Assembly: GCA_035771165.1 (NCBI GenBank)
Contig: JAWNZC010000265.1
Location: forward strand, 2,816,001 to 2,880,000
Origin: Paragorgia papillata
Taxonomy: Eukaryota > Cnidaria > Anthozoa > Scleralcyonacea > Coralliidae
Length of the DNA stretch: 64,000 nucleotides
Direction of reading: 5' to 3'
Below are positions 41,285 to 53,041 of this stretch, piece by piece; position 1 is the first letter of the stretch; each line of letters opens with the position of its first letter. Under the pieces are notes generated by a model that searched no databases, was not told the origin of the DNA, and saw nothing but the letters and a program-made list of their open reading frames with translations. Position numbers and translations under genes: made by a program.

Positions 41285-41660
41285 CTTTTAATAATAATAA
41301 TATACATTTATATATCGCTATTTCTAAGAGGTATCCAATAGCGCTTTACATAAATAGAAGACCTAAGTAAATTATATAAATATTAGAATCTATTACAATA
41401 AGTAAAGTTAAAGATTATTAACTAAGGGTCAACAAAAGCTCGATTAAAGAGAAATGTCTTAACTGTTGTCTTAAAAATGCCTAATGATGTAATACATCTA
41501 ATGTCTTCTGGGGGGTTGTTCCAAAGCGTTGGTGCAATAACTGAAAAAGCTCGCAGACCATATGATTTCATATTATATTTAGGTACGACTAGGAATTGTT
41601 TATTTGAAGAACGTAATGGTCTAGTTGTTTCATAATAATAATAATATATTAATGGCATAA
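41285..41660 (-). mobile_element. 5'-truncated non-LTR element, 3' end (minus)
   Basis: The minus-strand frame from 41658 contains VPKYNMKSYGLRAFSVIAP then TLWNNPPEDIRCITSLGIFK and a stop at 41422: the C-terminal signature of L2/CR1-like LINEs. The 3' UTR has GTAAAGCGCTATTGGATACC and ends in an ATT-trinucleotide tail (about 41285-41305). ATA repeats at 41633-41670 mark the truncated 5' junction. Confidence 0.85.
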
Positions 41661-42220
41661 TAATATATTAATGGCTAGAAAATTGTAGAGAAACATATAC
41701 CTGTGGACACTTTTCTACTTAATTTTGTTGACTTTTCTCGTTATTCTACTACATCAGCCTTGTTTATCAACAAAATCTCCTTGCTTCGGTCACTGGCTTC
41801 GGTAAACAAAGCAAGTGAATAGTGCAGGATATCCCGAGCTAGAGGAACCAATCAAATTGTGTGAAAAGCACTATTCACCTGCGAGGTATATGCTAATAGT
41901 GATTATATGTGTCAGTGTTACATTTAAATGAGGACCTTACGAAACTTCTGCACATATGACCATTAATCCCAGGAGTACAACGAGGAACATTGAGCTTTTC
42001 ATGATCTTACGTTGAAAACGCTTGCAAACAAAGGCATTAAAATATATAAATATATACACTGTTAAATCTCTTAAATAGTTATGTTGATGTGAAAATGTAT
42101 TGGACAAAAGTACGCATGCAAGGCATTCTCGTGATACTTAAGAATGTTAGTGTTTCAATTCTAGTTTGGTAACATCTATATAATTATTGATTTCGGGGTG
42201 TGAATGGGTTTGAATCCCAT

Positions 42221-43148
42221 ACAGCACAGCGCATGCAGTAAAGCACAGCACAGCAAAGCACAGCGAAGCAAATTGTAGCAGAGCAAAGCTAAGCAGAGCA
42301 AAGCGCGGAGAATCACGCTGACGCAAAAGCAAAAGAAAGCAAAGCACAGCACAGCAAAACACAACAAGAGCACAGCGAAGCAAATTGCAGCAGAGCAGAG
42401 AAAAGCAAAGCATGCAGAGCAAAGCAAACTATGCATGCAGAGCAAAGCGCAGAGAAGCACACCAAGGCAAAGCAAAAGAAAGCACAGAACAGAACAGCAA
42501 AGCAAAGCAAAACACAGCAAAGCACGGCAAAGCAAAACAAAGCACGGCACGGCAAAGAAAAACAAAAAACAGCAAAGCACGGCAAAGCACGACAACTGAA
42601 AGCACGACAAAGAACAGCAAAGCACGTACAGCGAAGCACAGCAAAGCAAAGCACAGCAAAGTAAAGCACAGCCAAAGCAAAGCACAGCCAAAGCAAAGCA
42701 GAGCAGAGCAAAGCACAGCAACGCAAAGCACGGCAAAGCACAGCAAACCACAGCACAGCAAAGCAAAGCAAAGCACAGCAAGGCTATAACGCGGCAAAGC
42801 AAAACCGCGGCAAAGCACAGCACAGCACGGCAAAGCAAAATAAAACAGAACAGAACAGAACAGAACAGAACGGAACAGAACAGAACAGAACAGAACAGAA
42901 CAGAACAGAACAGAACAGAACAGAACAGAACAAAACAAAACAAAACAAAACAAAACAAAACAAATCAAAACATAGCAAAGCAAAGCACGGCAAAGCACAG
43001 CAAAGAACAGCAAAGCACGTACAGCGAAGCACATAAGCATGGCAAAGTAAAGCACAGCAAAGCACAGCCAAAGCACAGCCAAAGCAAATCACAGCAAAAC
43101 AAAGCACGAAAGACACAATAGAGCACAGCGAAGCAAAGTACAGCACCA
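42221..43148. repeat. Period-5/10 satellite (GCAAAGCACA)
   Basis: About 0.93 kb of degenerate AAAGC/ACAGC pentamers, with a pure AACAG run (42845-42928) and an AACAA run (42929-42964) inside. No stop codon can form in several frames, which creates long cysteine/leucine/phenylalanine-rich frames on the minus strand. These are not genes. Confidence 0.95.
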
Positions 43149-43504
43149 CATAAGAATGCATGGTAACTCACCGTGTTATAACAGCAAAACGAAATACCAA
43201 ACTTCTCTCTTTGATGAAGGTCTGTCGTTGAATGAAATAATCCTGATTTGTGTTTGCTTATATGTTTTGTCTAAGTGTTTTATAATTATAAAGTGATTCA
43301 TGACATTGATAATATGAATTTCTAATCGTTTTAAAAATAGTGTACTATACTTAAAAATAGTGTATTTGAATTGTTCCAATGCAATTGATAATAATGGCTT
43401 TGTGCATGACTATAGTCGAACGGATGCTGTGGCAGACAACTTGAAAGTTTAATTGCTATTCAACTGAGGGTTAATGATTATTAATTCAAATTTCTTAGAA
43501 AATC

Positions 43505-44128
43505 ATTGTTTCTAACATGCATTCAAAACAATTGCAGAGAATATTCTAGGTTGATTAAGGACATTCCTCGGTTGCTCTTTCATATGCCCTTGAATCGATC
43601 CAAGTTCGTATTGACAACGAGTTCACACTCGTCTCGATCTCTATTGCAGATATATCCCTAGAAAGAACAAAGAAAACCGACTCATCTATTATAAATGAGA
43701 TAGTATAGTCAATCAAAAGAGGAGCCCTCTGGCTGCCTCCGACTGTGGTGGACCAACTCAACTCTATTTGAAAGAAAACTTAAAATGACAAAGTAACATC
43801 TTTTGCTGTTTTTGGTTTCCTTGTTTTGTGATATTCCACTTTGTTTGATATGCAAATGTTAAGTGTTTGACGTTCATGTAAATAATGACTTATCGGTGAA
43901 GGTTAAATATCTTTGCTATTATCAAACAATTTTTCTCTCCCACTAAGCGACAAAGCGAAGAGGGTCTATAATTATTTCTAACATTCAAAACAATTGCATG
44001 TATCGAGAGAATATTCTGGTTGATGTAACAACATTCCCCTGTTGCTCTTTCACATGCACTTGAATCGATCCAAGTTCGCATTGACAACAAGTTCACACTC
44101 GTCTCGATCGATCTATCTACCAATGATT
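43505..44128. repeat. Direct duplication of a ~155-bp unit
   Basis: AACAATTGCA..GAGAATATTCT..GGTTGAT..ACATTCC..GTTGCTCTTTCA..CTTGAATCGATCCAAGTTCG..TTGACAAC occurs at 43525-43645 and again at 43988-44115, about 85-90% alike, 460 bp apart, same orientation. Confidence 0.8.
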
Positions 44129-44194
44129 TGTTTAATCTTCTTTAAAAACGGTAACCCTTCAGTGCAAGTATATAGGCGACTGATTTTCAAAGGT

Positions 44195-44350
44195 CGAAAT
44201 ATAGTAAGGTTAGATATACTGCCGAAACAGAGAACGTAGGAGTCTATATATACGAAGGGCCTTCGCTCAATCGCTCGAAACGTTAGACTCCTTATATTCC
44301 GATTGTTGTTTCAACACTGCCTACGCAGCACGCTACTTTTATTTCACTAT
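44195..44350 (+). repeat. GTTTCGAGCG repeat family, copy at 44.2 kb
   Basis: GAAATATAGTAAGGTTAGAT..ATACTGCCGAAACAGAGAAC..GTAGGAGTCTA..GAAGGGCCTTCGC..TCGCTCGAAACGTTAGACTCC..TTTCAACACTGCCTACGCAGCACGCTACTTTTATTTCACTAT, broken here into shorter blocks. Inverted AGGAGTCTA/TAGACTCCT arms give it a hairpin. Confidence 0.7.
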
Positions 44351-45329
44351 TGTGATTTTCAAATCTACCTCAGACTCGTTTAGATAAAGTAAAGTAAAGT
44401 GATTTTATCTATTGAGGGTAACATAAGAGAGTATTTACTTAGATACTGATAACCCAATGCCTCTCACCCCTTGATAGAACTAGTTGAAGAAGACGCCTGG
44501 TCAGGCGTTCACTCGGGCTACTAGAGAGCTTAAGCATATTAGGCGTTTTTGAGACACGGACGGTGACCGGAAGAACAGGAATACAATACAGAACTACTGA
44601 ACCGCGTATTCTTTGAAAATACTTTTTTACCCAAAACAAAGGCTATGAATAATCACATATCTAAACTGTTAGCTCATAAGCTTAAATTTCATCTTTATTT
44701 AAAAATATAGATCTTTTATTTTATATTGTAATGTAATGAAATTATCCCCCTTAAAATACAAGTTTTCTACTTTAAAGGAGTATGTCACATTGTATAGTAA
44801 AACAACGATGACAGGCCTCAACGTTCTAGAAGTTCCCGTCGTCTCAAGAACGTGAAAATGCTCTCAATGACGTCTTGTGTAGAACGACGACGGCGTTCAC
44901 TTTGCTCTTGGAATTTAAATTGCTCATTATCATTGTTTTGAATGAAAAAATGCTATTGAATTAAAACGCCGTCCGTGGCAGTAAAACGTCGGTTGCTTAA
45001 GCTCTCTACTGCAAACTGGCAGCTGCAATTATACATCGCATGCAGTGCTAAAATCTATAAAAGTCGAAACATCATTGGTCACAGAACATAGTCAAAACAC
45101 AATGTAATTCTCCGATAGAAAACACAATTCGCAATACACAAAACACGATGGCCTGTATTTAACGTATTTCCACCGGTACCCTGCGTTCATATGTCGAGAC
45201 CCTTCGGGTATCAACACAGCACGATCATGTTTAATCGGCGATTGTAAGCGTATATAAGATCAAGATACCTGCCAGCGACATTACTAAACAATAACTATGT
45301 CTGTGAACACACTGAACACGTCCAAGAAA

Positions 45330-45403
45330 GAACACTTCACTTCACTTCACTCCACTTCACTTCACTTCACTTCACTTCACTTCACTTCACTTCACTTCAC
45401 TTC
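45330..45403. repeat. (CACTT)n microsatellite
   Basis: About fourteen TTCAC pentamers with one TCCAC variant. Confidence 0.95.
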
Positions 45404-46395
45404 CTTTGCGTTAGGCTTGTTATTTATGCGTCGCTATTTTGAGCCCGACGAGCACGTACGTTTCTACCACGTTTAGAGTCTATACGAACACTGTTTCCAT
45501 TTATCTAAACTGTTCTCCGTAGAGCCCAGTACAGTAGGAAACTGGAGTACAATAAACAAACTTTATTATACTGGATAACACCATCAGTCATATTTAAATT
45601 GTTCTTCCTAGAGGTCCAGTGAGGACCATACTTTATAGGGGCCGAAATCATGTTTTCGCAAACACGATTTGAATTTATAACAAACACATGAACAAACGTA
45701 ACTTGTAAAATAAAAAGTTGACCAAAAAATATTAGTAACTGAGCTTCGAGTTGTTAGCCCTCCTAAGAGGGTTGGGCCTCTTGAGTGCGTTTGCATGGGA
45801 AATTTCCAGCCCTCGATCCTAGGCGAGAACTTGGGTTGTCAATAGCGAGATCTCGCATAGGATGGCTGCATGGCCCTGTCATGTAAATGCAAACACAATT
45901 TTACAAGGAATTACGCTGAGATGCGGGATCTGCGAGATCTGAGATCAGGATGGCGCCTGAGAACTCTCCCCTTGACAAATAAAATCGTCTGGTGTTAGCC
46001 AGAGTAAAATACTAAAGGCTGCATCGTTTCAAACGAAACGACACAGAGAAAGGGTTAAGCTAAACTGGAAATTTCTTTTCGAAATATGGAATTGAAAATG
46101 ATTCTTTTTAAGGCTAGGTTCTGATCAGGACAGGTGTGAGAGATAACCTTTAAGACAAGGGCAAGGGGCGTAGCTCTGTTTGTAGTTAACGCAAAGATAA
46201 CTATTTGTCTTACAAAACCACTTTGTATATATAAGCGCTCCAGACAGCCGCCATACGACACAGTTCAGACCACGGATCACAACTAAACAAACCAAAACTA
46301 AACTAACCTTATTTATACTGGATAACTCTATCAGTTATATCTAAACTGTTATCCTCAGAGGTCCAGTAAGGGCCCACCCTCATTGGTCCAGTGTT

Positions 46396-46785
46396 ACTAC
46401 AGGAGGAAACCGGAGTACCCGGAGGAAACCTGTGGTGTTTGGTAGAGTCAAACTGGAGCACTCTTTTTACATGCGGCCAAGGTGAATTTTTTTAATCAGA
46501 TAACTGCACCGTGCAGGAATCGAACCCGGTTCGCAGAGGTGAAAGGCACGTGCACTAACCACTGTGCCACCACCAACACCCCAAGATCTAGGTGTTGATT
46601 TTACGGAGGGAGGAAAACCGGAGAACCCTGCGAAAAACCCTCATAGCATGGGAGAGATCAACTACAACTCTACTCACGAATTCCAAGCTCGACAACGGAG
46701 TCATTCCCAAGCGGTCACCCATCCAAGTACTAACCCTATCTAACTGGACTTAACTTTTGGTGAGAGGCAGCGCGCTAACAGCAAA
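46396..46785 (-). mobile_element. Composite SINE, copy 2
   Basis: 5S-like part at about 46760-46700 on the minus strand: AAAAGTTAAG..GGGTTAGTACTTGGATGGGTGACCGCTTGGGAA. The tRNA-like part is at 46573-46503, with box A GGCACAGTGGTTAGTGC and box B GGTTCGATTCC. This copy keeps an extra segment (GCTGTTAGCGCGCTGCCTCTCACC) missing from copy 1. Confidence 0.75.
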
Positions 46786-47165
46786 GGACATTTCCAGACG
46801 CGTGGCACAAGACTGAAGAATTGTAGTAAATATATCTTATTAGATGTTTTGGTGTGTAGTATCGCTGTATATTTTTACGAGTTGTGCCAAAATACAAACA
46901 ACGAGTAAAAATAAACAGCGATACTACACACCAAAACATCTAATAAGAGATTTATTATACAACTGCTCTGCTCAACCAATTTTTATGGAAAAAGAAAACT
47001 TTAAAAAGGCCAGAGAAGTAGCGTGACCCGCACCAGGACAAAATAATAAGCACACATGAAGTAGTCTCCCGTGTGTTAAATTTGATTGGCTAACAATCCA
47101 AATAACCAGTGCAAATAACTAACTATCCAAATATCGTTGTATATTAGCACTCATTTTTAGCGTTA
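46396..47165. repeat. Duplicated block, copy 2 (left part)
   Basis: Matches 36304-37020: composite SINE, hairpin (46836-46955) and spacer in the same order and orientation. Interrupted at 47165 by about 1.24 kb of unrelated sequence. Confidence 0.9.
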
Positions 47166-48408
47166 TTTGGACAGTTTTTAATGCAGTTGTTGCTGCCGAC
47201 CGAAGGGAGGCAGGACACTAATCTGGTTATAAATCCATGTCCTATTTACACGAATTTTTATCCTTAGGTTAGGGGGTGTGTTGGGGTAAGGCTTTCATGA
47301 AGTACCTGGGTTATGTAGGACATGGAATTATTACCACTAATCTTGACTTGGGTTAACTGTGTCTTGTGCCCAGATCTCTTGGCCGAATCATGTATATATG
47401 CGACTTGAATCTCGGTTTGAAAATGTCTGTCTGTTGACCGAGTTTGTGACGTTTTGTGACGTTTTGTGACGTAGCAGATTGTTCCTATACCCTACAATAC
47501 ATACTCTAGAGGGTTTTTCGACTTTGTGTGGCGCATTATTTTTTACTGTGTAACCCGCAGCCATGGGATGTACTGAACTGTCGATTACAATGAGGCAAGG
47601 ACTCGCGGCGAGTGCTGTGAGCTACAAATAAACCTTGATTTCAGCCATTTTTCTTGTTTAAAAATTCTATATTTTGGTAAGAGATTTTACGGTTGTTTTC
47701 TTCTATTTGCTGCCGTTCAGTGGCCAGTCTTGACAGTTGACTCTTGAGGAAAGCAGTGCTCTTTCATGAGTTTATAGTGGAACTCGACGACGCCACGATA
47801 GTGTCAACAGTTGACAGCGTCTTTTATTAATATTTGCAAGGAAACAGTATGTACATAAATGCTTTTGAGAATGATATCATTACGCGTGAGGGATTTCTCT
47901 TGCTGAGCCATTTACTAACTATTGTTCTAGGCATCAACATGTCGTCTCATAATGTATTTTACTTAATAATAATTTTTGTACTTCCCAGTCTCCTTCGCAG
48001 GTAACCTCCTTGGCTCTTCATATTGGGAAGAGGTGAAAAAAACTTGGGTAGAGTGGGCAAAGTTGGGTGGAGTGGGAAACTTTGGTGGAGTGGGCATACT
48101 CAGGTGGGGGGGGGGGGGGGATAGGAAACTCTGCTAGATTGGTGGCCAAACTCTGGCGGATTGGGCAACGTCGGGTGGTGTGGGCAAACTTGGGTGGAGT
48201 GGGCAAACTCGGGTGGAGTGGGCCAACACTTGAGTGGAGTGGGCAAACTCAGATGTAGTGGACATTTGGGGAGTGTCACGTGGGCCACAAACTGCACAGA
48301 GTTGCTTGCAGAGTACGCTAAAGCTTTTTGTCCCATTTGAGGCAGCACTTCACTTGCGATAGTAACTTCTAGTATAATAATATTCCTTTTGGAAGTCTAA
48401 TAATAACT
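47166..48408. other. Insertion within the duplicated block
   Basis: About 1.24 kb absent from copy 1. Contains three GTTTTGTGAC direct repeats (47448-47472) and the minisatellite at 48045-48265. No terminal inverted repeat, LTR or coding domain was recognised, so the kind of insertion is open. Confidence 0.5.
48045..48265. repeat. GGAGTGGGCAAACT minisatellite
   Basis: About a dozen degenerate 17-19-bp units of GGTGGAGTGGGCAAACTC(G), with a run of G at 48107-48120. Confidence 0.85.
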
Positions 48409-48990
48409 CACTGCCCTCGATTAGTTAATTGTGCATGTAAGGTCGTTAACAACTTGCCCAATTATCCAGCGTTAATCTTTTTTTATTTACTCTGTGGTTT
48501 TGATAATGCTTTTTTTTTTCTTCTCAAAGGAGAGAGAAGAATAGAGACGCCTAAAAGTCGAGTCATTTGTCGCCAGTTTATCGTAATTGCCGCGCCCTTC
48601 TCAATAATAATTAGCGATGATGATAAAATACAATTATTGGATGAGACTTTCTTGATATCAAGAATTAGAGTGTGAGATCGATCTTAACGAGGGTGAGATT
48701 GATCTAAACGAGGGTGAGATTGGTCTAAACGAGTGAGAGATTGATCGAAACGAGTGAGAGATTGATGTAAACGAGTGTGAGATTGATCTAAACGAGTGTG
48801 AGATTGATCTAAACGAGTGTGAGATTGATCTAAACGAGTATGAGATTGATCCAAACGAGTCTGAGATCGATCTGAAATATAACGAGGGTAAGATTGATCT
48901 AAACGAGTGTGAGATCGAGCTAAACGAGTGTGAGATTGATCTAAACGAGTGTGAGCTTGATCGAAACGCGTCTGAGATCGATCTGAAGAT
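48409..48990. repeat. Duplicated block, copy 2 (right part) with minisatellite
   Basis: 48409-48660 matches 37021-37270; 48670-48985 is a more degenerate version of the 21-bp minisatellite (GAGTGTGAGATTGATCTAAAC), about fifteen units. It lacks the homogeneity of copy 1. Confidence 0.9.
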
Positions 48991-49247
48991 TGAAACAAAC
49001 GGAAAACTTGAACGAGTTCAGGAAAGAGCCTTGAGGGCAGTGTTTAATGATAAAGTAAGCACTTATGAAAATCTTTTGAACAAAGCTGATGTGCCCAGCT
49101 AACAAAACAGGAGATTGCAAGATATAGCAATCTTGATGTATAAGGCAAAACACAATCTCTGCCCTCAATACATATCTGACTTGTTAATACGTTTAATATC
49201 AAGGATGTGTCTAACCTGCCGGAAACACGCACTTTGATAATTGGTTA

Positions 49248-51171
49248 TAGACTGAAAGCCAGCCGCCGATCTCATCTCGTTCCCACTCGCTGAGAGAGGC
49301 GTCTGAATTCAATAGGCGATAATGCCGTCCAGTGACGTCACGTACTACCAAGAAACCTGGTAGTGAAATCTGATTGGTTGACATGTTTCTAATTTGGGAT
49401 AATTATAGAAATTATAGAATAATAAACAATCTGAATTCCTTCCATCTTGTCAAATATACGGCGGCTGGTTTTCAGACTACAGAATACTCTCAACTTGGTA
49501 GATATTTAAAGCAGGGCTGTGATATTTTGGTTCCCGGTGCCTTTGGACTTTCATGTTGACGGCTTTTGAATGGTTCCGAGAGGCGAAGCGGTGAGTATAT
49601 CAAGTGGCATTGCATATTAATTGAGCGCGGCATCTTGTCAGTTGTGGAACACGATGTCTAGTGATTTTAGAACTACTCATTGTTAAAATATATTGTGTAC
49701 GTATGTTATCAGATGTTGAATAAGCTTTCATTCGATGTATAGTCAAGTTTCTCCGCTATGTGAAACTTGTTAAAACGTCAAAAATGTGCGACCGTTCTTC
49801 GAAATAATATTGTACAAATAGACAGGAAATTGACTTCTCAAGTGTTAATACAGAATTTTAGATATTTTTTAAAATACTGAACGCGCAACATCGAGATATA
49901 TATCAAACAGAAGCTATTGAAAAATGCTATTTGGGGTAGAAATTTCTAGTTTGTAGCTAAATGGAAAATAGTTTTAAAATGGGGAATCGTCTTCATTTGA
50001 TTCATTGCGTGAATGTACATGAAATCAGTAATATTGTTTACTTCGAATGCATCATGATCTTAAACCATTATGAAGGGTTTGAAACATTTGCGGCTTTCTA
50101 GCCAAAACAGAAAAATTTGAATTTATAGCTTTTATTTAACCCTTTCAATCCATCGGCCTCCCAGGCAGGAACGCGTAAAATCGCCTGGTGTAGGCCAGAG
50201 TATAAAAAAAAAGCCCCAGCGGTCAGAGTAGGTTTTGCCATTTTGGTATAACCGTAACTCTTTAACCTTAGTGGCCTAACGACTAGAATGGTTTGCCGTT
50301 ACAGTGTAATAATATAGCCAGAGTGAAATACTAAAATACAGAATAAAGTGGATTGTAGCGTTCAGAAGGTTTACACTGTAATAATTCGAAGTCAACAATA
50401 CATTCACGCAATGAATCAAATGACAGACGTTTCCCCATTTTAAAAATATTTTCCGTTTAGCTAAAAACTAGAAATTTCTACCCCAAATAGCATTTTTCAA
50501 TAGCTTCTGTTTGATATATATCTCGCGATGTTGCGCGTTAAGTATTTAAAAAAAAATCGAAAATTCTGTATTAACACTTGTGAGAAGTCAATTTCCTGTC
50601 TGTTTGTGATATTATTTCAAACAACGGTTCGCACATTTTTGACATATTAACAAGTTTCACATAACCGGGAAACTTGAACTATGCATGGATTGAAAGTTTA
50701 TTCAACATCTAATAACATACGTACACAATATATTTTAACAATGAGTAGTTCTGAAATTACTAGCCATCTTGTTCCACAACTGACAAGATGCCACGCGCAA
50801 TATGCCATGCCACTTGATATACTCACCGCTTTTCCCCTCGAAACCATTCAAAAGTCGTGAACATGAAATTAAAGTCCATAGGCATCGGAGTCCAAAATAT
50901 CACAGCCCTGCATTAAATAGCTAACAAGTTGAGAGTATTCTGTAGTCTGAAAACCAGCCGCCGTATATTTGACAAGATGGAAGGAATTCAGATTGTTTAT
51001 TATATTCTATAATTCTATAATTATCCCAAATTAGAAACTTGTCAACCAATCAGATTTCACTACCAGGTTTCTTGGTAGTGACGTCACTGGACGGCATTAT
51101 CGCCTATTGAATTCAGACGCCTCTCTCAGCGAGTGGGAACGAGATGAGATCGGCGGCTGGCTTTCAGTCTA
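49248..51171. mobile_element. Element with ~780-bp terminal inverted repeats
   Basis: 1924 bp. Left arm starts TAGACTGAAAGCCAGCCGCC and runs to about 50030; the right arm (about 50385-51171) is its complement at roughly 90% or better. AATTGGTTA flanks it exactly on both sides (49239-49247, 51172-51180), a 9-bp target duplication. Long arms plus 9 bp match TIR-MULE elements. No ORF in the ~350-bp centre, which holds another short repeat (50145-50220). Small frames in the arms lack support. Confidence 0.9.
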
Positions 51172-52699
51172 AATTGGTTAAATTGGTGTAAAAATGTCAA
51201 ATTAAAATATACATGCATGATTAACATTTAATTAATGTCTCCAAGTATTCCAGATTGCTCATATAATTGATCCCGAAAAGCATTTGGCATAAAGACAAAA
51301 TTTAGATTTTAAATTAAATTTAACTCGATCTATATAACTGCACGTATACTCCCCAGTTTTAACATGCAACTATAAATAACTGATGAAATATCTCCCAAAT
51401 CGAGCTATGATATACGGCTTCACCTTTGGGAACTCTTGTCTGCATATAATTGCAGCATACTTATATAACTGATTTAACTGCTGAGCTAGTCTGCTTGGCA
51501 TGTTATTGTTATTTATAGTTTACATGAGCCGGGCTAGTCACGCGATTGATTAGGATCTCACTGTGGTTTTAAAACTTGCGTAAACTAAATTTACAAAGAA
51601 GAATTGGTTTAGTTTAGATGTAAACAAATCTTAACATTAATTCAAATCTCCTTTTTCGGCCGAGGAAAGATTCTAATAATCGCGTGAGCCCTGCGCCGCA
51701 GACGACTAAACCCCGGTATAGTACTAGGTTAACCGTGCTAGCCCAGTCTTACACAAAAAAAATTAGGTTTTTCCACTTTTTCAAATATCTGTTAAATCAA
51801 TTCTCTATATGTTACTTTTTATATTGCAAACTTTGATTTTTCGCCGTTTACACTGCAAAGTGTCAAATTCTCAAAAAAAAACCTTTTTGCATTTCAAGGT
51901 GGTTTGGGTCTTAAAAATTTAATATATAAAACAGAATACTAAAAACGTACATATTTCGTTGACTTTATCAGTATGAAGTCGACATTTCTCTGTGACGTGA
52001 ATGTGCTTATTCGCTTGTTCGCTTGTCACTAAATTGACAATTCTTAGTTAGAAATTCCATAACCACAAGAAAATCTGTGAACTCACTTTCTCAGAAACAC
52101 AAAATACATGTTATAAACTGGTAATCATTAATATTTCTCACGCTCTTGTCAGTCTCGTTTTAACAAGAAGCAATGTGGCAGTTAAACAGGTTACATTTTT
52201 TGATGATTTTCTGGCAACGAAACGTTCAGTGCGATTTCATCTCATAACAAGAATATTCTCCACATTTCGCGGTTTAGTTTGATATAAGATTTGGGTCGGG
52301 TACTTCTTCAGACAACGAGATATTCAGAGAAACGGGAATTGTTTACACCGCAATGAGATGAACTGTTATGAAATTGACAACGAAGATCAATATATTAATC
52401 AGGGGGAGCAGTAAACTGTGTTAATGTTCAGTTAAACTGTTAATCGTATCAAAACCAGCCTTGTAGAGACTCAGTCGTTTATTTAACTTAGCAGCAATAT
52501 TTCATCAAGGTTAGGAAGGAAGAAAATCAATGGACTAAATAAAAACATTACGCTACTTGCGTTTTATTCCACAGATAGGAACACCAATAACATAGAGCCC
52601 ATCACCACCCTGAAAACTACTCTCGAATGGCATTATGGATACACCTTGTGAAAATTTGACATGGACCTTCCTTCTTGGGTTTGGGGAGGCGAGAACCTC

Positions 52700-52800
52700 G
52701 GTCTCCTATGGGGCATGCCCCCCGGAAAATTTTGGATTTCTAGGGTCTCTGAAACACTATTTCCTGCATTTTGAGGCAAGTATTTAAGAGTGATCTGAAA
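52700..52800 (-). repeat. Interspersed repeat, CATGCCCC family copy 2
   Basis: GGGGCATGCCCCCCGGAAAA..TTTGGATTTCTAGGGTCTCTG..ATTTCCTGCATTTTGAGG, inverted relative to 7437-7530. Confidence 0.65.
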
Positions 52801-53010
52801 GCCTTAAATTACATAATTTTGTTAAAATCAAACCAGAACATAGAATGATACGCATCAGAATATCTTTAGATTTATTTATAAACAAGTCGTAAATGTAAAA
52901 ACAAGTTGGAGGCATTTTGTATTGACCCTTAGTATTGTAATTTATAGCATATGCATGCCTGCAGTATATATAACACATCACTATCTACTCACTTGTGACT
53001 TAAAACAACT

Positions 53011-53041
53011 GTACCCCCCCCCCCCCCCCCCCCCCCCCCCC
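53011..53041. repeat. Poly-C run
   Basis: 31 consecutive C. Length may be unreliable in assembly. Confidence 0.95.

Larger units (their letters stand above)
43149..46395. other. Gene-poor stretch with duplicated segments
   Basis: No supported gene. Contains a direct duplication (43505-43668 and 43975-44128), a repeat copy (44195-44350), a pentamer microsatellite (45330-45403) and a member of the AAAATCGTCTGG family (45960-46060). 45780-45900 resembles the TTTGCATGG...CATGTAAATGCAAA inverted-repeat elements. Confidence 0.45.

Noticed and set aside
42147..43171. Several 68-260-codon frames rich in Cys, Leu and Phe (minus) or Ala, Lys and Ser (plus)
   Set aside because: By-products of a period-5 satellite; every frame translates the same unit.
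46700..46760. A 5S rRNA gene
   Set aside because: Only the 3' control region resembles 5S; the rest is unrelated and it is linked to a tRNA-like segment, so a SINE is the better reading.
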